Source of the DNA: Psychroflexus sp. MES1-P1E
GTDB taxonomy: Bacteria; Bacteroidota; Bacteroidia; Flavobacteriales; Flavobacteriaceae
Assembly (NCBI RefSeq): GCF_002836055.1
Contig: NZ_PJBS01000306.1
Coordinates: 16,097-80,096, forward strand
Direction of reading: 5' to 3'
Length of the DNA stretch: 64,000 bases
Of this stretch, positions 48,683-57,296 are shown one piece after another (positions within the stretch are counted from its first letter, which is position 1; every line of letters begins with the position of its first letter). The translations under genes and the position numbers were made by a program. The notes under the pieces are model-generated. The model was not told the DNA's origin and made no database searches. It was given only the letters and a program-made list of their open reading frames with translations.

Positions 48683-50143
48683 ATGGCAACAAATAACTTA
48701 GTAGCAAAAATATGGTCATACTGCGATACTTTAAGAGATGACGGGCTTGGATACGGTGATTATCTTGAACAATTAACCTATCTGCTGTTTCTTAAAATGG
48801 CAGATGAAAACAAGGATCAATACAACCTACCTCAAGGTTGTAATTGGCAATTAATCCTAACTAGCGACAAAATCATTGAAGACTATGAAATCCTTTTAAA
48901 AAACTTATCTACTTCAGGTGGAATGTTGAGTAAAATTTTTGCTGGTGCTCAAAATAAAATACATGATTCGGTTAAATTAAAACGCTTGATAACTCTAATT
49001 GATGGAGAAAACTGGACGAATCAAGATATTGACATTAAGGGAGAAATTTATGAATCACTATTACAGAAAAATGCAGAGAATAGTGGTGCAGGTCAATATT
49101 TCACCCCTAGATCGGTAATTTCTTCAATGGTGGAATGTATAAATCCTCGACCATTAGAAACAATAGCAGATCCCTCTTGTGGAACGGGAGGTTTCTTTTT
49201 AGGAGCTTTAAATCACATAAACAACAAATCACTAACTGAAGAAGAAACCAACTTTCTGAAATTTAAGACGTTTCACGGGTGGGAAATTGAAAAATCTACA
49301 GCTCGACTTTGTCTTATGAATTTGTTTCTTCATGGAATTGGAGATTTAAAAGAAACTCCTGACATACAAGTAACAGACAGTTTGAAACGTGGGGATGTTG
49401 GAGAAATAAGTGATGACAAAAAAGTATCTATAGTTTTAGCTAACCCTCCTTTTGGAGTCAGTAGCAGCGATATTCCTACAGTAAATGTAGAGCAATCTAA
49501 GAAAGAAGGTTACTTTCTTAGAAAGGACTTTTGGGTAAGTACTAGTAATAAACAATTGGCGTTTCTACAACATATTGCTGCAATGCTAAAAACCAATGGT
49601 CGTGCGGCAGTTGTTCTTCCAGACAATGTACTCTTTGAAGGTGGCGCAGGTGAAGTTATTAGGAAAAAATTGATGGAAGAAACAGAACTTCATACAATTC
49701 TGAGACTTCCTACAGGAATTTTTTATGCACAAGGAGTCAAAGCAAATGTTTTGTTCTTTGATAAACTTGAAGGTGATAAAACCCCAAAAACCAAAGATAT
49801 CTGGTATTACGATTATCGAACTAATATCAACCACACTCCTAAAAAGAACCCTCTAAAATATGAGGATCTTAGCGCATTTATTCAATTGTACAGTTCTGAA
49901 GATCGCAGTAAAAGAAAAGAGTCTTGGTCTAAGGAAAGCCCAGAAGGACGTTGGAGAAAGTATTCTCATGAAGAAATATTATCTCGTGACAAGACTAGCT
50001 TAGACATTTTTTGGTTACGAAATGACAATATTCTCGATTTAGATAATTTACCTGATCCAGAAATATTGGCTCAAGAGATTATTGAAAATATCGAAGGAGC
50101 CTTGGAAAGTTTTAAAGTAGTTGCATTAAAATTAGAAGAATAA
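48683..50143 (+). CDS. hsdM: Type I restriction-modification methyltransferase subunit HsdM
   Basis: 486 residues. An N-terminal helical HsdM domain (to about 130), the linker motif GAGQYFTPR, SAM-binding DPSCGTGG (163-170) and catalytic NPPF (254-257) for N6-adenine methylation. A C-terminal helical part contacts HsdS. It closes the operon. No hsdR gene lies before or after it in the window. Confidence 0.95.
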   Translation: MATNNLVAKIWSYCDTLRDDGLGYGDYLEQLTYLLFLKMADENKDQYNLPQGCNWQLILTSDKIIEDYEILLKNLSTSGGMLSKIFAGAQNKIHDSVKLKRLITLIDGENWTNQDIDIKGEIYESLLQKNAENSGAGQYFTPRSVISSMVECINPRPLETIADPSCGTGGFFLGALNHINNKSLTEEETNFLKFKTFHGWEIEKSTARLCLMNLFLHGIGDLKETPDIQVTDSLKRGDVGEISDDKKVSIVLANPPFGVSSSDIPTVNVEQSKKEGYFLRKDFWVSTSNKQLAFLQHIAAMLKTNGRAAVVLPDNVLFEGGAGEVIRKKLMEETELHTILRLPTGIFYAQGVKANVLFFDKLEGDKTPKTKDIWYYDYRTNINHTPKKNPLKYEDLSAFIQLYSSEDRSKRKESWSKESPEGRWRKYSHEEILSRDKTSLDIFWLRNDNILDLDNLPDPEILAQEIIENIEGALESFKVVALKLEE

Positions 50144-50473
50144 GCCAACGCTAAAGCCATACACATTGCCAAGTCGCTCAAAAGCCAACCGCACGAGCCA
50201 AAACTTATCAAAGAGTATGTCTTCTGCCAACGTTAGCAAGTTTGCGTAAAGAAAAGCCAGTGGGTAACAATGTATATAAAAAATAGGGCGATAAGAGCTA
50301 AATCAAAGGCTTGTGTTTATTTACAAAGACCGCCAAATTTTTAAATTTGGCTTTTAAAATAAAAAAGTAAAAACAAAATATAAAAATTCGGCTCTGTGTT
50401 TATCCGAAAATTAGCATCTTTTTACACGCTACGTTTTATACACAAACCGCTAGCAGTAATTAAAAAATCAATA
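50144..50473. other. Non-coding interval after hsdM
   Basis: Contains a short direct repeat (GCCAACGCTA and GCCAACGTTA) at 50146 and about 50226, and the hairpin listed separately. It may be a border of a cassette-like insertion; no gene is seen. Confidence 0.5.
50332..50351 (+). terminator. Possible terminator of the defence operon
   Basis: GCCAAATTT, 2 bases, AAATTTGGC, then TTTT. It lies about 190 bases after hsdM. Confidence 0.5.
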
Positions 50474-50779
50474 ATGATATGTAAACTTTGTAAGATAAGA
50501 GAAGCCAATAAAAAGAACACTCATTATTTAACTGATTCTATAATAAGAACTTGTTTAAATTTGGATGGCTCGAATACAAGAGAAGCAGGATTTTACTTTG
50601 ACATATCTAATAATACACCATTTGTGGATTTCAACTTCCAACGTGGAACTTCAGTAGTTGAATTAGAAAAATCTTTAGGCCGACCTGCCAAAGATGAAGA
50701 AATTGAAAAGGCTAAACACGAAAAAATAACTAAAAAAACTGACATGAAAATTTACTTTGCACACCCATATTCTTCCTAG
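50474..50779 (+). pseudogene. Truncated hypothetical gene fused to an IS30 remnant
   Basis: The frame starts MICKLCKIREANKKNTHYL, with a CxxC pair. It then reads as an ordinary protein for about 85 codons. From about 50735 the translation becomes transposase-like (DMKIYFAHPYSS) and stops. The original gene therefore lost its 3' part to an element insertion. Function unknown. Confidence 0.65.
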
Positions 50780-50967
50780 CAAAGAGGAACTAACAAAATA
50801 CAAATGGACTCATTAGAAGGTATCTCCCTAAAGTTACAGACTTCAATAAAATCGATGAAAGATCACTCAGAATTATTCAAGAAAAACTCAATAATAGACC
50901 AAGGAAAATTATAGGATTTAAAACCCCTCAAGAAATGATGGATTCTGAACTAAAAAAGATAGCTTAG
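50735..50967 (+). mobile_element. IS30-family transposase C-terminal remnant
   Basis: IYFAHPYSS, a stop in place of Trp, QRGTN, then after a one-base shift NTNGLIRRYLPKVTDFNKID and NNRPRKIIGFKTP. These are the conserved C-terminal motifs of IS30 transposases. The rest is absent. Confidence 0.85.
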
Positions 50968-51019
50968 TATCAACTAAAAAAAAGCAACGTTTGTTGCGTT
51001 AGAACCTTGAATGCAGCCT

Positions 51020-52120
51020 ATGAACATTGGATTAAAGATTTATCTGACTACCGCAATTTTATTTGTCGGAATTTTAGCTTTCGGACAATCTAAAGCTACT
51101 ACAGAAACCGAAATCACCTCATTTCTTGACAGTTTAAACGAAGAAGATTTTTCGGGAACAATTTTGGTTGCTCATAATAATGAAATAATAGAAAAAAAAG
51201 CTTACGGACTTGCGAGCATTGAATTTAATGTAAAAAACGATACAGATACTAAATTCAATATTGCTTCAATTACAAAATTATTTACTGCTGTCGCAACTTT
51301 GCAACTTTATGAGCAAAGAAAGTTAAAATTAAATATCCCTATTGGAGAATATTTGCCTGATTACCGAAATAAACTCGTAAGAGATTCCGTAACGGTTCAT
51401 CAATTGCTAACACATACGTCAGGTCTTAATAATTTTTATGTGGCAGATTTGGATAAGATAAAGAATTCAGATTACAAGAAAATTTCAGATTTTGTTCCAC
51501 TTTTTGTTAATGATACACTTTTATCAAAACCCGGAACTAAATACGATTATAGTGCAACAGGAATGTTGGTTCTTGGTCTAATCATTGAAAAAGTAAGCGG
51601 TAGAAACTATTACGATTATTTAAGGGAAAATATATTCAAACCCGCTGAAATGCCTAACACAACTGAATTGGAAATCGATTCTATTGTAAATAATAAAGCA
51701 AGTGGATATACCTCAATGTTTGGAGAAAACAAAACTTTGAAAAAGAATGACTATTATTTAACAAAAGCATCACCAGGAGGATTTTATTATTCAACTGTAA
51801 GCGACTTATTTAACTTTTCAAAAGCTTTAAGAAACTATAAACTATTGAATAAAGAAACAACAGAATTAATGTTCGAACCAAAAGTGAAAGGCTATAATAC
51901 ACATATGGGCTATGGAATTGGTGTTGACAAAAGATATAATCAAACCATTCTTGGTCATAGTGGAGGTTGGTACGGAATACATTGTGAATTAATGGATTTT
52001 ATGAACGACCATTATACTGTCATAATTTTATCCAATATAGACGATGGCGGAAATAATGGAGCTTCGAAATTAACAGATTTTTTTATGGAATTGATAGCTG
52101 ACAAGAAATCAGAGAAATAA
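51020..52120 (+). CDS. Serine beta-lactamase-like hydrolase
   Basis: 366 residues with a signal peptide. The catalytic SxxK motif is SITK (Ser83, Lys86), with YSA as the second motif and HSGG as the third. This is the class C beta-lactamase/DD-peptidase fold, a large family of secreted esterases and peptidases. Resistance to antibiotics should not be assumed. An ATG 9 bases upstream is an alternative start. It sits between two transposon remnants, so it may be recently acquired. Confidence 0.85.
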   Translation: MNIGLKIYLTTAILFVGILAFGQSKATTETEITSFLDSLNEEDFSGTILVAHNNEIIEKKAYGLASIEFNVKNDTDTKFNIASITKLFTAVATLQLYEQRKLKLNIPIGEYLPDYRNKLVRDSVTVHQLLTHTSGLNNFYVADLDKIKNSDYKKISDFVPLFVNDTLLSKPGTKYDYSATGMLVLGLIIEKVSGRNYYDYLRENIFKPAEMPNTTELEIDSIVNNKASGYTSMFGENKTLKKNDYYLTKASPGGFYYSTVSDLFNFSKALRNYKLLNKETTELMFEPKVKGYNTHMGYGIGVDKRYNQTILGHSGGWYGIHCELMDFMNDHYTVIILSNIDDGGNNGASKLTDFFMELIADKKSEK

Positions 52121-52190
52121 GGTTAAACATCAAGCGTGAAAAAAAACGTAGCACAACAAAGTACTGTGGTAAAAAACAAGTAAAAATGCA

Positions 52191-52533
52191 TTAATTTTTC
52201 ACTAGAGTACTTTTATATTCTTTATCATCTATCAACCCTGATTTTGAGATGGCAAAGGCTTGTTTTAAGAGGGTATTACAAACCGCCTTTAATGCTAGTT
52301 TCTTTGGCTACTATCCGCTCGTAAAGATCTCTACGAGCCTTGTTGCATTTACAAGCCTTAAAACTGCACATAAATAATAAATTTCTCAGTTTCTGATTCC
52401 CTATTTTACTTATTCGAGGTCGTCCTTTTACACGACTATCACTTTGCCTAATTACTGGGGTTAAAACAGCGTAACTGCATAGTTCTGCTGCACTTGTAAA
52501 CCGATCAAAACCACCTGTTAAAACCACTAACAT
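52191..52533 (-). mobile_element. IS110-family transposase C-terminal remnant
   Basis: LTGGFDRFTSAAELCSYAVL and SRVKGRPRISKIGNQKLRNL are the C-terminal transposase_20 region of IS110/IS902 elements. A frameshift near 52290 is followed by the correct continuation KAVCNTLLKQAFAISKSGL in another frame. The N-terminal RuvC-like half is missing. Confidence 0.85.
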
Positions 52534-52552
52534 AATTGATGTTTTAGGTCTA

Positions 52553-52718
52553 ATACCAAATTATATTTATAATGCCGTATGAATAAATTGAATTATTTTT
52601 TGATTGATTGATTGAAATCAAAAATAACTAGCATAGCCTTAGCTACGGTAATTATTTTTGATGAAGAGCAGGCAAAAAAGAAACGATTTATTGCGTCATT
52701 ATAGGTCTAATTTGGTAT
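52553..52718. repeat. MITE-like element, copy 1
   Basis: 166 bp bounded by perfect 11-bp terminal inverted repeats (ATACCAAATTA ... TAATTTGGTAT). A second copy in opposite orientation lies at 61577-61736. The inner part includes ACTAGCATAGCCTTAGCTAC. No coding capacity. Confidence 0.85.
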
Positions 52719-52855
52719 AACACTTGGACTAGTTTTTAAACGAATTAATAGGTCTTGATGAAATTGAGAAGGATGAAGCTAAAATATTTACTGTTGGCAA
52801 TGAACGCGTTACCATTTTTAAATACGATGGGGAGTTATCAGCAATTCATAAAGGC
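52719..52855. other. Interval with a short gene remnant
   Basis: Plus-strand codons from about 52750 read DEIEKDEAKIFTVGNERVTI and then FKYDGELSAIHK, resembling the N-terminal strands of a Rieske-type domain. No start or metal-binding box is left. Confidence 0.35.
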
Positions 52856-55800
52856 TTAATTATCAAGAAGCTTCTCGTTAAAAACGTAGGCCTTATAGTC
52901 AACCTTGTATAAAACACTATAAAATGCAGGAATGAAAAATAGAGTTATCACCGTTCCAAACAATAAACCGATCATAATTGAAACAGCCATACCTTCCCAC
53001 ATTTCTCCCCCCGTTAAGTATAAAGGTACCAAGCCTAATACTGTGGTAAATGTCGCTAGTAATATTGGCCTAAAACGTTGCAAACAAGCAGTTATTATAG
53101 AGTCTTCCTCTTTTCTCTTCAAAACGTTTTGTTCAATTTCCATTCTGTCAATTAATACAATCGCATTATTTATAATGATTCCCGCTAGGGCTATAACGCC
53201 TAGAAAAGGCATAAAACCGAAGGGTTCCTGAAAAACAAATAAACCAATAACAACCCCAATAATCGCTAAGGGAATGGTACAATACACCATAATCATTTTA
53301 CGGAAAGAGTTAAATTGTATAATTAATAGTAACATGATGATAAAACCACAAAGAGGTAGATATTTAATCACTGCTCCCATATTTTCAGCAGTATTTTCTG
53401 CATCTCCACCAAATTCATACCTATAACCTTCGCTCCAATTTTTGGACTGCTCTTTTAACCACGGAGTAATTTCAGCAGTTATGGCAGAAGCATTCCCTCC
53501 TTCTCGTAACTCACTCGAAATAGTTATAGTACGATTGATATCCATCCGTAATATCTTTGCATATTGCCAAACCGGTTTAATGGAAGCTACTTGCAATAAA
53601 GGCACATTTTTGCCAGAACTTTGCGAGAATACATTCAATGTTTCGATAGATTCTAAGGTCTGCTGTTGGCTTTTATCACTTCGCATAACTATGGGGATCG
53701 ATTTATCATCTTCTCTATATTCACCAGTTGTAAATCCATCTAAGACTGTTTGCAAGGAGGTCGCTATATCCTGACTAGAAACACCTGCCGTTTGCGCTCT
53801 ATTTTGATCGATATCGATAATAAACTTTTTGGTTTTAGGACCCCAATCATCTTTCACATTCTTTGTACTTGAAATCGCAGTTAATTTTAATTTAACTTGT
53901 TCTGCAATTTCGGAAAGCTCGTCTGGGTCATGACCAGTAACTTTCACTTCAATTGGAGTACCTCCCCCGCCAGATACCAGCGCTCCAATTTTTATATCGG
54001 CATTTGGAAAACTATCAAAGCAAAACGCATCTAGCTTGTTAATCATGTCTTGATTCGCCGTAAAACTTGAGGTATTCACCAAAATATGGGCATAACTAGA
54101 GTTAGCTTCATCTGGTGTATAACCTTGATCATATGACTCAGGTCCTTCACCAATATAGGAGGACCAATCTTTAATACCCATTATTTGAGTTTCAGACACT
54201 TTTAAGGTTTCAGCTATAAAATCTTCAATTTCACCAACGACTTCTGTGGTTCGTTCAATTCTTGTTCCCAAAGGCAAATTAATATCCACTGTAATCATAT
54301 TTCGATCACTATCTGGAAAAAATACAAAATCAATTTTTGTGAAACCAAAAATAGCCACTACAAACACCATGACGATAAGCAGCATTGTTTTGAGCTTGTG
54401 CTTCAATGCAATCAAGATAAAATCTTTGTAATACCCTTTCAACCATTCAATGGCCTTGTCTATAGCACTTAGTTTAGCATCTTTTGCTTTAGCCCTCATA
54501 AATATATAAGATAGCAGCGTAATTATGGTCAAGGAGATCAACCATGAGGATACTAGTGCGATAGATATCACTAGAAAAATAGGACCAACAATGTCTCCCA
54601 TTGCAGATTCTGCCAAATAAAAAGATAAAAATGCAACTGCTGTGGTCAAGGTAGAAATTAGCAGTGGTGTAAATAACTCTGAGCAAGCTTGTATTGCAGC
54701 TTCTTTCCTATCAATCCCTTCTTCTAATTTTACGACGATGGTTTCAGCAACCACAATTCCATTATCAACCATCATTCCTAAAGCCATAATTAATGCAGCC
54801 AAGGACACTTGATTAATACCAATATTCATAAGCCCCATCACCATAAATGTGGTTACGATAACTATAGGAATTAAACTCGTTATAATTAATCCGGTTCGCA
54901 TACCTAAAAAGAAAAGCATAACTACTAATACTATGACGACAGCCTGCATAAGATTCACCATAAAAGCACCTACCTTCTCATCTATATAGGTATCCATGGA
55001 TGATAAAGTATGAAGTTCTAAACCTACTGGCAATATGGCTTCCCATTTCCGTTTTATAAGCTTTACTTCTTCACCTAAAGCAATAATATTTGCATCATCC
55101 TTTAGCGATATATGCAAACTTATGGCATCCATACCGTTAACACTTACTTTATTGGTTGCTGGAGAAATGTATCCTTTTTCAACGGTAGTTATGTCCTTTA
55201 AATAGACCAATTGACTCCCATCTCCAACTGGAATAAGCATGTTGCTTATATCTTCTAGCGAATCAAAATTTCCTGTAGGTTCTAGTATAATGCGCTCGTC
55301 CTCAACATTAATTTGCCCACCAGAACTTAATATATTTTGTGCCGAAATAATCCCACTTAATTTTTGAGCAGATAGCCCATACTCCTTAAGCCTAGAACCA
55401 TCAAACTCTACAAAGACGCGCTCATCTTGTTCTCCTCCAACTTCAACCTTAGCAGCATTGTCTAATTTTATTAAATCATCTTTAATATCATCTACATATT
55501 CTTTCATTTCGGCATACGAAAAACCATCGCTTGTAACGCCTAAAACAATACCAAATACATCACCTATCCCATCATCGTCTAAGTTTGGTTTTACATTGGC
55601 CGGTAGGCCTGGTATAATATCCAACTTTCGACGTAATCTATCCCATACACTTTGCAGTTTATCAGGGTTTACCTTATCCTTAAGCGTCACCTTAATTATT
55701 GATATACCTGTTCTAGAGGTACTCGTCACTTCCTTTAGTTCCGGTATTTCTTGAACTACTTTCTCTATTTTATCGGTTACCAATTCCTCCACACGCTCTG

Positions 55801-55966
55801 GTCCTGCTCCTGGAAATTGAGATACTATGGTCGCAACCCTAATAGTAATGGGTGGCATACTGTCTCTTGGCAATGATTGGTAAAGAAAAACACCTAATAT
55901 CATAACAGTCGCCAGAGCCATATAAGTGATTCTGTTTTTTTCTATAGAGAATTTTGTAAGATTCAT
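52856..55966 (-). CDS. RND family efflux permease
   Basis: 1036 residues with twelve membrane helices in two repeats and two large periplasmic loops. GMMVDNGIVVAETI in helix 4 holds the proton-relay Asp typical of RND pumps. It closely follows AcrB/MexB-type architecture (hydrophobe or multidrug exporters); no metal-binding Met cluster is visible. It is the last gene of the outer-membrane factor, adaptor, permease operon. Confidence 0.93.
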   Translation of the reverse strand: MNLTKFSIEKNRITYMALATVMILGVFLYQSLPRDSMPPITIRVATIVSQFPGAGPERVEELVTDKIEKVVQEIPELKEVTSTSRTGISIIKVTLKDKVNPDKLQSVWDRLRRKLDIIPGLPANVKPNLDDDGIGDVFGIVLGVTSDGFSYAEMKEYVDDIKDDLIKLDNAAKVEVGGEQDERVFVEFDGSRLKEYGLSAQKLSGIISAQNILSSGGQINVEDERIILEPTGNFDSLEDISNMLIPVGDGSQLVYLKDITTVEKGYISPATNKVSVNGMDAISLHISLKDDANIIALGEEVKLIKRKWEAILPVGLELHTLSSMDTYIDEKVGAFMVNLMQAVVIVLVVMLFFLGMRTGLIITSLIPIVIVTTFMVMGLMNIGINQVSLAALIMALGMMVDNGIVVAETIVVKLEEGIDRKEAAIQACSELFTPLLISTLTTAVAFLSFYLAESAMGDIVGPIFLVISIALVSSWLISLTIITLLSYIFMRAKAKDAKLSAIDKAIEWLKGYYKDFILIALKHKLKTMLLIVMVFVVAIFGFTKIDFVFFPDSDRNMITVDINLPLGTRIERTTEVVGEIEDFIAETLKVSETQIMGIKDWSSYIGEGPESYDQGYTPDEANSSYAHILVNTSSFTANQDMINKLDAFCFDSFPNADIKIGALVSGGGGTPIEVKVTGHDPDELSEIAEQVKLKLTAISSTKNVKDDWGPKTKKFIIDIDQNRAQTAGVSSQDIATSLQTVLDGFTTGEYREDDKSIPIVMRSDKSQQQTLESIETLNVFSQSSGKNVPLLQVASIKPVWQYAKILRMDINRTITISSELREGGNASAITAEITPWLKEQSKNWSEGYRYEFGGDAENTAENMGAVIKYLPLCGFIIMLLLIIQFNSFRKMIMVYCTIPLAIIGVVIGLFVFQEPFGFMPFLGVIALAGIIINNAIVLIDRMEIEQNVLKRKEEDSIITACLQRFRPILLATFTTVLGLVPLYLTGGEMWEGMAVSIMIGLLFGTVITLFFIPAFYSVLYKVDYKAYVFNEKLLDN

Positions 55967-56104
55967 GGGCTTTTAAGTTTTAGATCCTGAGACCGAAGTT
56001 TGGAGTCCGAAGCTCCAAAACTGAAGTTTTGTATGGTTTTAAATATGGTTAGTTGTCTTGTCAAAATTGTTTCTTTTACTTCTGTCTTGTATCTGTTGTT
56101 TCCC

Positions 56105-56190
56105 TTTTTACTCCTGTCTTCCGTCTTCCGCCTCCCATCTCAAGTCTTCCCTCTTCCCTCTCCCGTCTACCGTCTCCCATCTCAGGCCCT
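56105..56190. repeat. Degenerate pyrimidine-rich tandem repeat
   Basis: Short units such as CCGTCTTCC, CCCATCTCA and CCCTCTTCC are repeated many times between the permease and the adaptor genes. Open frames through it are of low complexity and are not believed. Confidence 0.75.
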
Positions 56191-56193
56191 CTT

Positions 56194-57279
56194 TCACTGC
56201 ATCTTCACCTCTTGCCCATCAAGAAGCGTCTGTAATCCTGCAACAGCAATTTTTTGACCAGCCGATAAGCCTTGTTTCACAGCAAAACCTTCAGATGTTA
56301 AATTACCAACCGTTATAAGCTGTTTCTTAACAATCGATTTACCAGTCGACTCTTCAATTAAAAACACAAAATTTCCCGTGGCATCTTCACCTACAGATTT
56401 TGCAGGAATGACCAATGTTTTATTTGCTGATGGCGTGCTACCAAATTCAAAAGTTACGTTAGCCGCCATTCCGGGTCTAATATCCTTGGACGGATTAATG
56501 ATTTTTACGCTCACTGGATATGTTGAAGTATTTTGGTCGATAGATGGGGAAACTTCTGTTATTTGACCACTAAACGTTTTACCTTCAAGTGAAGACATCT
56601 TTATAGCTACCTTCATATCCTTCTCCACTTGATTGATCACCTTTTCTGGGATACCCAATTCGATTTTCATGTCAACACCAGCATTTAAAACAGCTATATT
56701 TTGACCTGCCGCAACGTTTTCCTCAATTTCAGCATTAACAGCTGCTATAACTCCATTCTCTGGGGCATATATAAAACCGTATTTCACTTGTTCTTGTTGA
56801 ATAGCTACAGTACGCTTTGCAGATTCGTAAGTATCAACGGCAGTTCTAAACTGATTCTTCCCTGCTTCATAATCACTTAAAGATGTACTTCCTTTTTCGT
56901 AAAGTGAGCGTACACGATCTAGACTTAGTTTTGCCGTATTCATTTGTGATTTAGCACTGTTTAAGGAGGACAACGAGTTTTCGTAATTAAGACGGGATTG
57001 TACATTGTCTAGTTTTGCCAACAGTTGTCCGTTTTTTACAGTCTGACCGATTTTCAAATTAAACTCGGTAATAATACCATTATTTCTGAAGCTTAAATCT
57101 ATAACCTTCGCTGTATTTGCTGTTCCACTAAAGGTGCGCGTAGACTCTCCTCCCAAAAAGCCGACTTCCTGATAAGAAACTGGGCGCACGGGTGGCTTCT
57201 CCTCTTCCTTTTTTTCACTACAAGACATAAAAAAAACAGTGACTAAAAGTAATCCGAATGCTCCTATTTTATTTTTCAT
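56194..57279 (-). CDS. RND efflux periplasmic adaptor (membrane fusion protein)
   Basis: 361-residue lipoprotein (lipobox FFMSC). Barrel-sandwich (lipoyl-like) halves flank a coiled-coil hairpin (about 110-175), followed by the beta-barrel and membrane-proximal domains. It links the inner-membrane pump to the outer-membrane channel. It lies 17 bases after the outer-membrane factor gene. Confidence 0.93.
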   Translation of the reverse strand: MKNKIGAFGLLLVTVFFMSCSEKKEEEKPPVRPVSYQEVGFLGGESTRTFSGTANTAKVIDLSFRNNGIITEFNLKIGQTVKNGQLLAKLDNVQSRLNYENSLSSLNSAKSQMNTAKLSLDRVRSLYEKGSTSLSDYEAGKNQFRTAVDTYESAKRTVAIQQEQVKYGFIYAPENGVIAAVNAEIEENVAAGQNIAVLNAGVDMKIELGIPEKVINQVEKDMKVAIKMSSLEGKTFSGQITEVSPSIDQNTSTYPVSVKIINPSKDIRPGMAANVTFEFGSTPSANKTLVIPAKSVGEDATGNFVFLIEESTGKSIVKKQLITVGNLTSEGFAVKQGLSAGQKIAVAGLQTLLDGQEVKMQ

Positions 57280-57296
57280 TTTGAAATTTTTATGTG

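Noticed and set aside
50146-50280. Possible integron attC-like site after hsdM (GCCAACGCTA ... GCCAACGTTAGC)
   Set aside because: The core-site motifs and paired arms do not line up, and no integron integrase is present.
51020-52120. Calling the serine hydrolase a resistance beta-lactamase
   Set aside because: Only the general SxxK fold motifs are visible; most relatives are esterases or peptidases.
52741-52855. Rieske-like fragment as a gene
   Set aside because: No start codon, no CxH metal-binding boxes, and too short.
56000-56318. Several overlapping Leu/Ser/Pro-rich open frames
   Set aside because: They run through the pyrimidine tandem repeat and opposite the adaptor gene; composition is that of the repeat.
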